Source of the DNA: Lentimicrobiaceae bacterium
GTDB taxonomy: Bacteria > Bacteroidota > Bacteroidia > Bacteroidales > F082
DNA length: 53,433 nucleotides
NCBI GenBank assembly: GCA_015061365.1
Contig: SUWS01000012.1
Location: 1-53,433 of the forward strand
Direction of reading: 5' to 3'
Below are positions 34,759 to 44,500 of this stretch, piece after piece. Below the pieces are notes generated by a model. That model was given only the letters and a program-made list of their open reading frames with translations, had not been told where the DNA came from and searched no databases. The position numbers were made by a program, and so were the translations under genes. Numbering within the stretch: the first letter of the stretch is position 1; each line of letters opens with the position of its first letter.

Positions 34759-37700
34759 ATGAAAAAATTATTTCTATTCGTAGCAATGTTCTTGTTAGCA
34801 TCAACATTCGGTTATGCACAAGAATGGGTCGGTGTAAACAAAAGTACGCCTGTTAGAATACAAGAGACTTTGGTTTCGTCTTCAGAAGAAGAAATCGTTG
34901 TCGATGTTAAAGTAGCAGGTTTCTATCAGGAAGCCGTAAAGACTCCTAACGGAAGTCAGCTTATCATCAGCGGTGAAGACATGGCATCTATGCTCATCAA
35001 AGGCGCGCCAGATCTCCCGATGTATCCAATCTCAATGATTATCGGCGACAGAGCTGAGATGGAAGTATCTGTCGTGAAATCCAATTACGTAGATTTCGAA
35101 AACGTCGAAGTGGCTCCTTCAAAAGGTAACTTCAGTCGTCAGATCAACCCAGCTGACGTGGAATATGTTTATGGCGAGATGTATCAACAAGACGCTTTCT
35201 ATCCGGCAACACAAGCATCATTGGAAGCACCTTATATCTTAAGAGATTTCCGCGGACAGAATCTCATGGTTTATCCTTACGCTTACAATCCTGCAACAAA
35301 GACATTACGTGTTTATACAGAACTCCGCCTCGCAGTCAAGAAAGTTAGCGACAATGGCGAAAACCAAAAAGTTACTCGCAGAAGTAATAAGATTTCTCTC
35401 GATAATGAGACAAAAGCTTCTTACGAACGTCGTTTCATCAACTTCGAAAATCAAAGCAAATACGAATTCTTAGTTGACGAAGGTGAGATGCTCATCATCT
35501 GCATCGATGAATATATGGAAGCAGTACAACCACTCGTAGAATGGAAAAACATCTCCGGTCGTCCAACAACAATGGTCGGTGTTTCTGAAACAGGCACTGA
35601 CGAAGCAATGAAAACCTACGTCCAAAATTATTACAACCAAAATCCTAACTTCAGATATTTGTTGTTAGTTGGTGAATACAATAACCTGCCACCTCACACA
35701 ATGACATGGGAAGTTAAGTCAGACAACTACTACGGAATGTTAGAAGGTACCGACTATTATGAAGAAGTATTCGTAGGTCGTCTTTCTGTCAACTCTCTCG
35801 CTGACGCTCAACATCAGGTTGGCAAGATCATCCATTATGAACGTGACATTGACGAAACAGCCACATGGTTGTCGAGAGCTGTCGGTGTAGCTGCTAACGA
35901 AGGTACAGGACATAATGGTGAAGCTGACTACGTACACATGAACTATATCCGTGATACACTTATGAACTACACCATCACTGAAATGTCGCAGCACTATGCA
36001 TACGTTAACAATCCTACAGCTGCCAATATGATTGCCGACTTCAACATAGGTGCTAGCGTTACAAACTACTGTAACCATGGTTCTCCAGACGGCTGGGCTG
36101 TAGCAAACTTCAGCAATACCCACGTACATCAATTAACAAACGACAACAAGCTTTCATATATCTGGTCTGTAGCATGTAATAATGGTCAGTTCGACTATCA
36201 GGAATGTTTTGCAGAAGCATGGATGCGTGCAAAGAACAATTCTACAGACGAACCTACAGGCGCAATCGGCGGTATGTTCTCATGGATTTCACAACCATGG
36301 GTTCCTCCAATGTACGGACAAGATGAGATGGTCGCTATTTTAACAGAATGGCGTCCTGGTTACAAACACACTCTCGGCGGCGCATCAATGAACGGTAATA
36401 TGTTTGTTCTCGACATGTCTCCAGAAGATGCAGGCGACACTCACAACTCATGGTTACTCTTCGGCGACCCTTCTATGATGATAAGAACTGAAGCTCCAGA
36501 ATCAATGGGTGTAACAACACAGCCTTCAACTCTCGTTATCGGCATGTCATCATTGGTAGTTAACGCTGACACCGACTTCGGTATCGCTACATTGTCGAAA
36601 GACGGTGAAGTGTTAGCATCCGCTTACGTGGAAAACGGCGTTGCTGAACTCGAGTTCCCTGCTATTTCTAACGTCGGCAACTTACAACTCGTTGTCATAG
36701 GTTATAATAAAGTTACTGAAGTCATAGACATCGAAGCAATCCCAGCTGACGGCGCATTCTTGATCTACGACTCACACGACTTTAATCAAGCTGACGGTCA
36801 GATGGACTATAACGACAACATCAGTCTCAGCTTAGACATCAAGAACGTCGGTAACGACCCTACATCAAATGTCACAGTAGAACTTTCAACAGAATCAGAA
36901 TACATCACAATCACAGATGCAACAGCTTCAATCGCTTCTATAGCAGGCAATGCAACAGCAACACTTGCAAATGAATTCGCATTCACAGTAGCACCAAACG
37001 TTCCAGATCAGGCAAAGATTGAATTCATAGTCACAAGTTCAGATGGAACAGACACATGGGTAACATCATTCAAGGTTACTGCAAACGCACCAATACTTAA
37101 CATTAATGATGTAGAAGTAGACGGCGACGTACAAGCTGGCGGCACAGCAACTATCAGCCTTACATTTATCAACGAAGGCAATAGTGCAGCTTACGACATC
37201 GTCACTGAATTGATGAGCAGCTCACCAGACATTACAGTCACAACAACAAAGATTGAGACAGAAGAAGTTGCAGCAGGCGAGACATATACAGTGTCATCAG
37301 AATTCGCAATAGCATCAACAGTAGAAAACGGCTCAGTATATGAAATCATCTATTCAACATTCGCTGACTTTGCAATATTCACATCAAAAGAAATTATCAC
37401 TATCGGTAATATTATAGAGAGTTTTGAAACAGGTGACTTCTCAGCGTACGATTGGGAATTCGGCGGCAGTGCAAACTGGACAATAGAATCGACAGGAGCT
37501 TACGACGGAACATATTGTGTAAAATCAGGCACTATAACAAGCAGTCAACAATCTGTACTTAAAGTTCAACTCGAGGTTCTCGCTGACGGCGAAATCAGTT
37601 TCTACACTAAGGTATCTTCAGAAAGCTATTACGATAAATTATTCTTCTTCATCGACAACGCTGAAAAAGATAATTGGTCAGGAGAAGAAGGCTGGACTAT

Positions 37701-38316
37701 GTCATCATTCCCTATCACAAAAGGTACACATACAATCGAATGGAGATATTCAAAAGACTATTCATACGATGAAGGTGAAGACTGCGCATGGGTCGACATG
37801 ATTTCATTCCCTCCAGTCAACATAGTCGAAGCTCTCAGCCCAGTTGAAAACCTCGCCGCTGAAGTAAACGCCTCTACAGTTACATTATCATGGGACGCAT
37901 TGTCAGGTGCCGACGAATATATAGTACGTCGCGAAGGTGAAGAAGTTGCAACACAAACAGAAACAACATTCACCGAGACATTGGCAGAAGAAGGCGTTTA
38001 TGTTTACAGCGTCATTGCAAGAAACGGCAACAAATATTCAACACCAGCATTCGTGGTAGCAAACATCAGCACAACAGGAGTTGGTGAAATCGAGAACAAC
38101 AATGTCGATGTTTATCCTAACCCAACAACAGGAATCTTGTACGTCGAACTTGATGTCAACTTCGACGCAACAGTATACAACTATCAAGGTCAGGTTGTCT
38201 TGAGAACATCAGACAACAACGGACAAATTGATATGTCAGGCCTCACATCAGGAGTCTACTTCGTACAAATCAATACCGGTAAGAATATAATGATAGAAAA
38301 AGTTATTATAAAATAA
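34759..38316 (+). CDS. C25 cysteine peptidase with adhesin-like and T9SS domains
   Basis: 1185 residues. Signal peptide to about residue 20; propeptide-like N-terminal region (about 30-235); C25 catalytic domain with H440 (NYCNHGSPDGW) and C473 (WSVACNNGQFDY), again 33 residues apart. After an Ig-like linker come two CARDB-like domains (about 665-880), a cleaved-adhesin/MAM-like jelly roll (about 885-1030: SFETGDFSAYDWEF, GWTMSSFPI), an FN3 domain (about 1033-1105) and the T9SS sorting domain (VYPNPTTGILYVEL ... GVYFVQINTGKNIMIEKVIIK). It is closer to the third C25 protein than to the first. Substrate preference is unknown. Confidence 0.9.
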   Translation: MKKLFLFVAMFLLASTFGYAQEWVGVNKSTPVRIQETLVSSSEEEIVVDVKVAGFYQEAVKTPNGSQLIISGEDMASMLIKGAPDLPMYPISMIIGDRAEMEVSVVKSNYVDFENVEVAPSKGNFSRQINPADVEYVYGEMYQQDAFYPATQASLEAPYILRDFRGQNLMVYPYAYNPATKTLRVYTELRLAVKKVSDNGENQKVTRRSNKISLDNETKASYERRFINFENQSKYEFLVDEGEMLIICIDEYMEAVQPLVEWKNISGRPTTMVGVSETGTDEAMKTYVQNYYNQNPNFRYLLLVGEYNNLPPHTMTWEVKSDNYYGMLEGTDYYEEVFVGRLSVNSLADAQHQVGKIIHYERDIDETATWLSRAVGVAANEGTGHNGEADYVHMNYIRDTLMNYTITEMSQHYAYVNNPTAANMIADFNIGASVTNYCNHGSPDGWAVANFSNTHVHQLTNDNKLSYIWSVACNNGQFDYQECFAEAWMRAKNNSTDEPTGAIGGMFSWISQPWVPPMYGQDEMVAILTEWRPGYKHTLGGASMNGNMFVLDMSPEDAGDTHNSWLLFGDPSMMIRTEAPESMGVTTQPSTLVIGMSSLVVNADTDFGIATLSKDGEVLASAYVENGVAELEFPAISNVGNLQLVVIGYNKVTEVIDIEAIPADGAFLIYDSHDFNQADGQMDYNDNISLSLDIKNVGNDPTSNVTVELSTESEYITITDATASIASIAGNATATLANEFAFTVAPNVPDQAKIEFIVTSSDGTDTWVTSFKVTANAPILNINDVEVDGDVQAGGTATISLTFINEGNSAAYDIVTELMSSSPDITVTTTKIETEEVAAGETYTVSSEFAIASTVENGSVYEIIYSTFADFAIFTSKEIITIGNIIESFETGDFSAYDWEFGGSANWTIESTGAYDGTYCVKSGTITSSQQSVLKVQLEVLADGEISFYTKVSSESYYDKLFFFIDNAEKDNWSGEEGWTMSSFPITKGTHTIEWRYSKDYSYDEGEDCAWVDMISFPPVNIVEALSPVENLAAEVNASTVTLSWDALSGADEYIVRREGEEVATQTETTFTETLAEEGVYVYSVIARNGNKYSTPAFVVANISTTGVGEIENNNVDVYPNPTTGILYVELDVNFDATVYNYQGQVVLRTSDNNGQIDMSGLTSGVYFVQINTGKNIMIEKVIIK

Positions 38317-38344
38317 CGGTGTTTGTTTTTTCATCTTTTATGAG

Positions 38345-38379
38345 AACGAGAGAGGATTATTCTTCTCTCGTTTTTTTTT
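38345..38379 (+). terminator. Terminator after C25 gene 2
   Basis: Stem AACGAGAGA / TCTCTCGTT followed by a run of nine T. Confidence 0.85.
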
Positions 38380-38392
38380 GATATATTTCACC

Positions 38393-38420
38393 TTGAATAG
38401 AAAAAAAATATCTACATTTG
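38393..38420 (+). promoter_or_regulatory. Promoter (TTG -N17- TACATTTG)
   Basis: TTG at 38393-38395 and TACATTTG at 38413-38420, 56 bases before the lipoprotein gene. It gives the lipoprotein/barrel pair its own transcript. Confidence 0.65.
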
Positions 38421-38475
38421 CAAACACGATATGTGATAATCAATCAGCATTAAATTAATTAAAAATTATAAAGAT

Positions 38476-40101
38476 ATGAAGAAAAATTTATCTTTGTTAA
38501 TCAGAGTTTTATCATTAGCTTTGATTGTTTGTCTTGTTTTCTCATGTAGAAAACAGAATGTAAAGCAGGTGAATATCGACAATCAGTTTGCCATTTCGGT
38601 ATTTTCCGACACCATTAAAATCGGGGATCTCATAAACAATATGGATTCAACGGTCGCAGAATACATCAAAGTAAAAGAAGACGGAAGTATCTACGCATAT
38701 TTTTCGGATTCCGTCAAGAATGCAGTTGTAGCTTCTGATATTTTGTCAGGATTTGATGACGTGAACTTTGAAGTCGAAAAAGTTGAGTTTGAGATACCAG
38801 ACTTGCCTGACCTACCTGACCTGCCTGACTTTCCGGACTACAACATAGACACTACCTTTATGTTAGAAGGCATTAAACTACCATTCGAATATGAGGGCTA
38901 TGAGATTAATAGTGTAGTATTGAAAAAAGGAACGATAGATATGAATATCGCCTGTGATCTGGATTATATCAAGCAAGTGTCATTGTCGACCGCCAACATT
39001 GAACTATCAAATGGGGAAGACCTCGTTATTGACATCAATTTCGAGAATGGCAACCAGCAAAATATCAGTATCGACTTGAGCAATTGCAGAATAACGCCTT
39101 TAGACGGAAGCATAGAATTCACTTTGACAGCAAATTTAGTCGTATCGTTACAAGAGTTCGAGAACATTGGAGGTATGTATACATTTGATATGGATGGCAT
39201 CATCAAAGACATCGAATTTGAAACAATTGACGGTTCCATTCAAGACACGAGATTCGACTTTGACGGAACAGAAGAGATCACTTTAAACTTCCCTAACCTT
39301 TATGGAGACTTAAGCATAGCAACACCGGAGTTCAACATCAACTACATCAACACCTTCGGATTCGAGGCCGACGGTTTTATAGATTCATTATATCTTGGAG
39401 AATCTTCAGGTGATATGACCTCAATCATTAAAGACTGGAATAATGTTGAAATAGTATTACATTTAACGGATGAACATTATGGTGTCATCTCTGACTTGGA
39501 CGAACAATTGGTCGACAAGATAGATTTACTTAAAGATTACTCAAGCATAACTTTCAAAGGCAACGTCGTATTAGGTTGTGATAATGTATCAGATAATATG
39601 ATTTCTGACGACTCTCACATCGACATCATCGCCGATCTCGCATTGCCATTAGAATTTAACATCGAAAACCTTTCTTTCATCGACACTCTCGACTTTGACT
39701 TAGATTTAGGTTCTGGCATGGAAAACGAAAGTGACGAAAGCATTCATGTTGAAGACATCTTTGATGAGATAGAGTTTAAATTCGCATTCGAGAACGCACT
39801 GCCTCTGCAAATAAAACCTCAGGCATATATGTTAATGAACAACCAACTCATCGACTCGTTGTTTGATGGCAACACAATAATTCATGCCAATAACCACGGT
39901 AACATCACAGAAGACGTATTAGCAGTTCTCATAACCGGAGAGAGGTTACTCAACATACAAAACGCAGACAAAATACTACTTAACATAGCTATTTCATCAC
40001 TCGGCGAAAATGTGGTAATAAATACCAACGACTATTTCCACTTGAGAATAGGTGTCAAAACAAAGACAACAGAAATATATTTGGATGATTTTAACTTTTA
40101 A
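38476..40101 (+). CDS. Large lipoprotein, function unknown
   Basis: 541 residues. The lipoprotein signal ends VCLVFSC with the acylated cysteine at residue 24. The mature protein is acidic and beta-rich with no domain I recognise. Residues about 107-122 are a PDLPDLPDLPDFPDY tract encoded by a 9-base tandem repeat. Recurrent phrases (FEFxNxxxQxIxIDLSN, LPLEFNIENLSFIDTLDFDLDL) suggest repeated beta domains of a periplasm- or surface-facing lipoprotein. It is followed 11 bases later by a DUF5723-like barrel protein, so the two probably form an outer-membrane pair. The pair sits between two C25 peptidase genes; a role in secretion or surface assembly is inference. Confidence 0.75.
   Translation: MKKNLSLLIRVLSLALIVCLVFSCRKQNVKQVNIDNQFAISVFSDTIKIGDLINNMDSTVAEYIKVKEDGSIYAYFSDSVKNAVVASDILSGFDDVNFEVEKVEFEIPDLPDLPDLPDFPDYNIDTTFMLEGIKLPFEYEGYEINSVVLKKGTIDMNIACDLDYIKQVSLSTANIELSNGEDLVIDINFENGNQQNISIDLSNCRITPLDGSIEFTLTANLVVSLQEFENIGGMYTFDMDGIIKDIEFETIDGSIQDTRFDFDGTEEITLNFPNLYGDLSIATPEFNINYINTFGFEADGFIDSLYLGESSGDMTSIIKDWNNVEIVLHLTDEHYGVISDLDEQLVDKIDLLKDYSSITFKGNVVLGCDNVSDNMISDDSHIDIIADLALPLEFNIENLSFIDTLDFDLDLGSGMENESDESIHVEDIFDEIEFKFAFENALPLQIKPQAYMLMNNQLIDSLFDGNTIIHANNHGNITEDVLAVLITGERLLNIQNADKILLNIAISSLGENVVINTNDYFHLRIGVKTKTTEIYLDDFNF
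38795..38840 (+). repeat. 9-base in-frame tandem repeat (PDL repeat)
   Basis: About five copies of a CCTGACCTA-like unit encode P-D-L/F repeats in the lipoprotein. Copies differ at third positions, so the array is not brand new, though copy number could still vary by slippage. Confidence 0.75.
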
Positions 40102-40112
40102 AAAGACAGGAT

Positions 40113-41522
40113 ATGAAAAAGATATACAGTTTATTGACAATAGTAGTATTATTGTTTGGCAGCTTTAAAGTTAATGCACAAAATGACGGCATCGCAATGA
40201 CATTGCTTCCACATCTGTCGTATAACAACTATTACAACCCTGGCATTCCTATCGACCAGAAGTTCGTCGTAGGAGTCGGAATCTCAAATATTAACTTAGG
40301 ATTATATAATTCAAGCATCAAATATAAGAATCTATATAACTTCGACCAGGACGTACCAACATCATTAGACCTTAATAAATTTATCAACAGTCTCGATGAA
40401 CATGATAATTTCATCAATTCTAACTTCTCGTTAGACTTATTACGTTTAGGAATGAGATTCAACAAATTGTTCATCGATGTTAACTGGAGACTCAGATTCA
40501 ATACAGAACTTCATTATTCGAGAGACTTCTTGGGATTCTTCATCAATGGTAACGGTCATTATTTGGGACAAGATAATCCTGCCGATTTCTCCATAGGTAT
40601 CGATGCAAATCTATTTACTGAATTAGCCGTCGGATTACAATATGACATCACCGACAAACTGACAGTAGGCGTCAGACCTAAATTATTGAACGGTATATTT
40701 AATGTATCTGTAGATGATGACAACACTTTGATATATACTGATCCTAACACTTACGAGATGACCGCCGATGCAAACATAAACATCAAAGCAGCTACGGTAT
40801 TTGACGTTGACATCAAAAGGATGAGTGAATTCAATAATTATATCAACCTCGATTCTATAGGTTTAGACGAACTCCTCAACTTCAAAGAAAACTATGGCTT
40901 CGGTGTTGACTTCGGCGCATCATACACTTTCAACAAACACGCTGGTGTCGCATTAGGAGTATATGACTTAGGATTCATAAAATGGACCGATGTAAAAGAA
41001 AAACATAATCATAAAGACAATGTCATAATCAACGACGCACTTGTAGATGACATTAACGACGTTTTGAATATGAACATTGACCTGACAGAACTATATTCAG
41101 GCATGATTAAAGATGTCTGGGGCGACGACTCACTCTATGTCGGAGAAGATTACAAGACATCATTGAAAACCAGAATCATGTTACAAGGCTACTACGAGCT
41201 TATGCCGATGGCAAGATTCACAGCAATAGGTCAGATGTATTATATCAACAAACAATTCCGCCCAGCTCTCACAGTGGCATATAGCGGTTCATTCTTCAGA
41301 TTCCTGAACTTCACTGCAAGTTATACCACTTCCAAATATTCAGGCAATTATGTTGGAGCCGGATTAAGTCTTAACTTCGGACCTCTTAACATATACGCCG
41401 TGACAGACAATATAATGATCTTAACAAAAATCAATGCTTCAACTGCTGAATTAATGACATCCTACGATGCAGCTAATGTCAGGTTCGGTATAGTCTTTAC
41501 CTTGGGGCGAATGAAAAAATAA
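40113..41522 (+). CDS. Outer-membrane barrel protein, DUF5723-like
   Basis: 469 residues with a signal peptide ending near residue 22 (VNAQ). The mature protein has the pattern of a large barrel: GVGISNINLGLYNSSIKYKN, RLGMRFNKLFIDVNWRLRF, LAVGLQYDITDKLTVGVRPKLLNG, FGVDFGASYTFNKHAGVALGVYDLGFIKW, and a final VRFGIVFTLG strand. I place it with the DUF5723/FadL-like group of Bacteroidota, from memory. It directly follows the lipoprotein gene (11 bases) and ends at a terminator, so it forms a lipoprotein/barrel module. Confidence 0.75.
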   Translation: MKKIYSLLTIVVLLFGSFKVNAQNDGIAMTLLPHLSYNNYYNPGIPIDQKFVVGVGISNINLGLYNSSIKYKNLYNFDQDVPTSLDLNKFINSLDEHDNFINSNFSLDLLRLGMRFNKLFIDVNWRLRFNTELHYSRDFLGFFINGNGHYLGQDNPADFSIGIDANLFTELAVGLQYDITDKLTVGVRPKLLNGIFNVSVDDDNTLIYTDPNTYEMTADANINIKAATVFDVDIKRMSEFNNYINLDSIGLDELLNFKENYGFGVDFGASYTFNKHAGVALGVYDLGFIKWTDVKEKHNHKDNVIINDALVDDINDVLNMNIDLTELYSGMIKDVWGDDSLYVGEDYKTSLKTRIMLQGYYELMPMARFTAIGQMYYINKQFRPALTVAYSGSFFRFLNFTASYTTSKYSGNYVGAGLSLNFGPLNIYAVTDNIMILTKINASTAELMTSYDAANVRFGIVFTLGRMKK

Positions 41523-41540
41523 TGTTATAATAATTATCTG

Positions 41541-41570
41541 AGAGCGACATCTAATTGCCGCTCTTTTTTT
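41541..41570 (+). terminator. Terminator after the barrel gene
   Basis: Stem AGAGCG / CGCTCT followed by seven T. The T-run leads directly into the -7 box of the next gene. Confidence 0.8.
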
Positions 41571-41577
41571 ATATTTG
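41570..41577 (+). promoter_or_regulatory. Promoter -7 box for C25 gene 3
   Basis: TATATTTG immediately after the terminator T-run, 17 bases before the ATG. The upstream TTG (41555) is only 12 bases away, so the -33 element is unclear. The leader would be very short. Confidence 0.5.
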
Positions 41578-41594
41578 CAAAAATTTATTTAAAT

Positions 41595-44500
41595 ATGAGA
41601 AAACTGTTTTTATCAATCGTATGTTTGTTTATATCACAAACTATTTTTGCTCAAGAATGGCATTCCATCAACACCAAATCAGAAGAAAGCTATTCTACAA
41701 GACTTATTAAATCGACTAACGAATCTGTTGTTATTGATTTGTCGTTAAATGGTTTTTACACAAATCAGACTTCATTACCAAATTCCGTAATCATCACTAA
41801 TGAAGACATGGCTCCTCTCTCGGAAGCCGGACAACCCAACATCCCATCACTTTCCATACCTATTATAATTAATGACATGGGCAAGATGGATGTCAGAGTC
41901 TCCAAGGTAGAATATCTCGAATATAACGATATTGAGATAGCTCCATCAAAAGGTGAATTTCCTCGCAGCATAAATCCTGACGATGTTCCTTATACATACG
42001 GAGACGTCTACCAACAAAATGAATTTTTCCCTGCAACAAACGTAAAATTAGATTCACCATATATTTTACGTGACTTCCGCGCACAGAACATCATCGTCAC
42101 GCCTTTCGCATATAATCCTGTCACAAAGACATTGAGAGTTATGCATAAAATGACAATAGAAGTTGTTTCGACAAAAGAAGAAGGCGAAAACGAATTAGCA
42201 AGACGTTCTAATACAATAAATATGGATTCCGAATTTGAGAAGATATATTCGAACCGTTTCATCAACTATAAGGAATCGGGCGCGAAATACGATATTATAG
42301 AAGAAGAAGGTGACCTCCTCATTATCTGCCACGACGCCTTCATGGATGCTATGCAGCCTTTCGTAGAATGGAAAAGAGCTACCGGACGTAAGACGACTAT
42401 GGTAGGAACAAGCGTAGCCGGAACTTCAGCAGACAATATCAAGAATTATATCTCATCACAATATGAAGACAATCCAAATCTCGTCCATGTTCTGTTAGTC
42501 GGAGATTATCAGCAATTGCCAGGAAAATACCTGACTATGGGCTCAGGTTATTATGACGATTACTCAGGTTATTCCGACTGGTGGTTCGGACAGTTAGAAG
42601 GTGACGACCGTTACAACGAACTCATCATCGGTCGTTTCTCAGCCGAATCAACAACTGACGTAACAACACAAGTCAACAAAGTAATCCATTATGAAAAAGA
42701 CATCAACGCTAATAATGCGTCATGGCTTAGAGTTGGACAAGGTGTCGCTAAAAGGGAGAATATGAACGGACATAATGGAGAAGATGATTACGAACACATG
42801 GATAATATCAGAGAGGATCTGTTGGGTTATCATTATACAACAGTTCACCGCGACTACCAAAATGTTACCGGCGTCACGTCCTCGGCAGCCATTATCAGCG
42901 AACATATCAACGAAGGTGTAGGCATCATCAACTATTGTAACCATGGAAATCCTACAGGTTGGGGTGTTTTCAGCTACAGCAACTCTCACGTCAACGCCTT
43001 GACAAACGACTACCAATTGCCTTATATCATCTCGGTAGCTTGCAACAATGGCGAATATACATACTATCAACCTTGTTTTGCAGAGACATGGCTTCGTGCC
43101 ACAAACGTAAACACTGGCAATCCTACAGGAGCTATAGGCGGAATGTTCTCATATATCTCACAACCATGGATACCTCCGATGTTCGGTCAGGATGAGATGA
43201 TAGATATTTTCGTGGAATCATATAACAATAACATCAAGCGTACCATGGGTGGTGTTTCTCTTAACGGCAATTTCAAAATCTTAGACTTAGGACATAACAA
43301 CACCGCATATTATGCTACATATAACACATGGACACTCTTCGGTGACCCGACACTCACTTTGAGAAACGACATTCCTGAAACAATGACAGTAACTCATAAC
43401 TCTGAGATGTCAAAACAAGCAACAGGATTCGTTGTGAGTGCCAATAATGCAGAAGGCGCAAAAGCGACCCTCACAAGAAACGGAGAGATGATGGGAACAG
43501 CAACAATAGAAAACGGTTCTGCATTGATTACTTTCGAAGCTCCAATGACGTTAGGAGAAGCTACACTCACAGTGTTCGGATACAATAGAGTGACTTACCA
43601 GACAACTATCAACATCGTTGAAAACGCCGATGAACCTTTGATGGTTAACGTTACCGCAAATAACGATGTCATCATGCCTGGTGCATCTGTGATATTGAAT
43701 GCAACAGTTTTCGGAGGCACTTATAATTACACATATTCATGGTCACCGACAACGGGCGTTAACGGTGTCAATTCTCCAAACCCTATTGTCACACCATCTC
43801 AAACAACGACATATACATGTACGGTCAATGATGGCGAAGAAACTGCAACTGCCTCAATAACAATTACGGTAGTATGCCCTCCTTCAGATATTGAAGCAGA
43901 AGTGAATGGAAGCAACATTACCCTCACATGGAACGAAACGACACCTGATGCAGTTTATAACATATACCGCAACGACAGCAAAATAGCATCAAATATAAAC
44001 GCTACTTCATATACCGATGAAAATCTCGCAGAAAACAGTTATATCTACAAAATAACTTCTGTTTATGAGAACTTAGAATCACCAAAGAGTGAAGGCGTAG
44101 AAGCTATAGTGTACGAACTGTCGGTGTCAACATTCGCCAACCCTGGATTTATAGTGAAAGGCGAATCGACAGAGATATTCGCTTACGTCGATGGTGCGAA
44201 CGGTAACGTGTCTTACTCATGGACACCAGCCGAGTCACTCGAAAATCCTAACGCCTCATCAACAATAGCGACTCCTTTGGAAACTACCGTATATACTGTC
44301 ACAGTCACTTGCGGAAATCAATCAGCAACAGCAAGTCAACAAGTTAAAGTCCTCGTAGAACCTCAAAACGTAAAAGCGACAGTAGAAGGAAATATCGTCA
44401 CTCTCGAATGGGACGAAGTTGAGTTAGCAGAATATTACACAATATCTCGCGACGGTTATGTATATGAGACATACGTCCCTACAACGACATACGTTGACAA

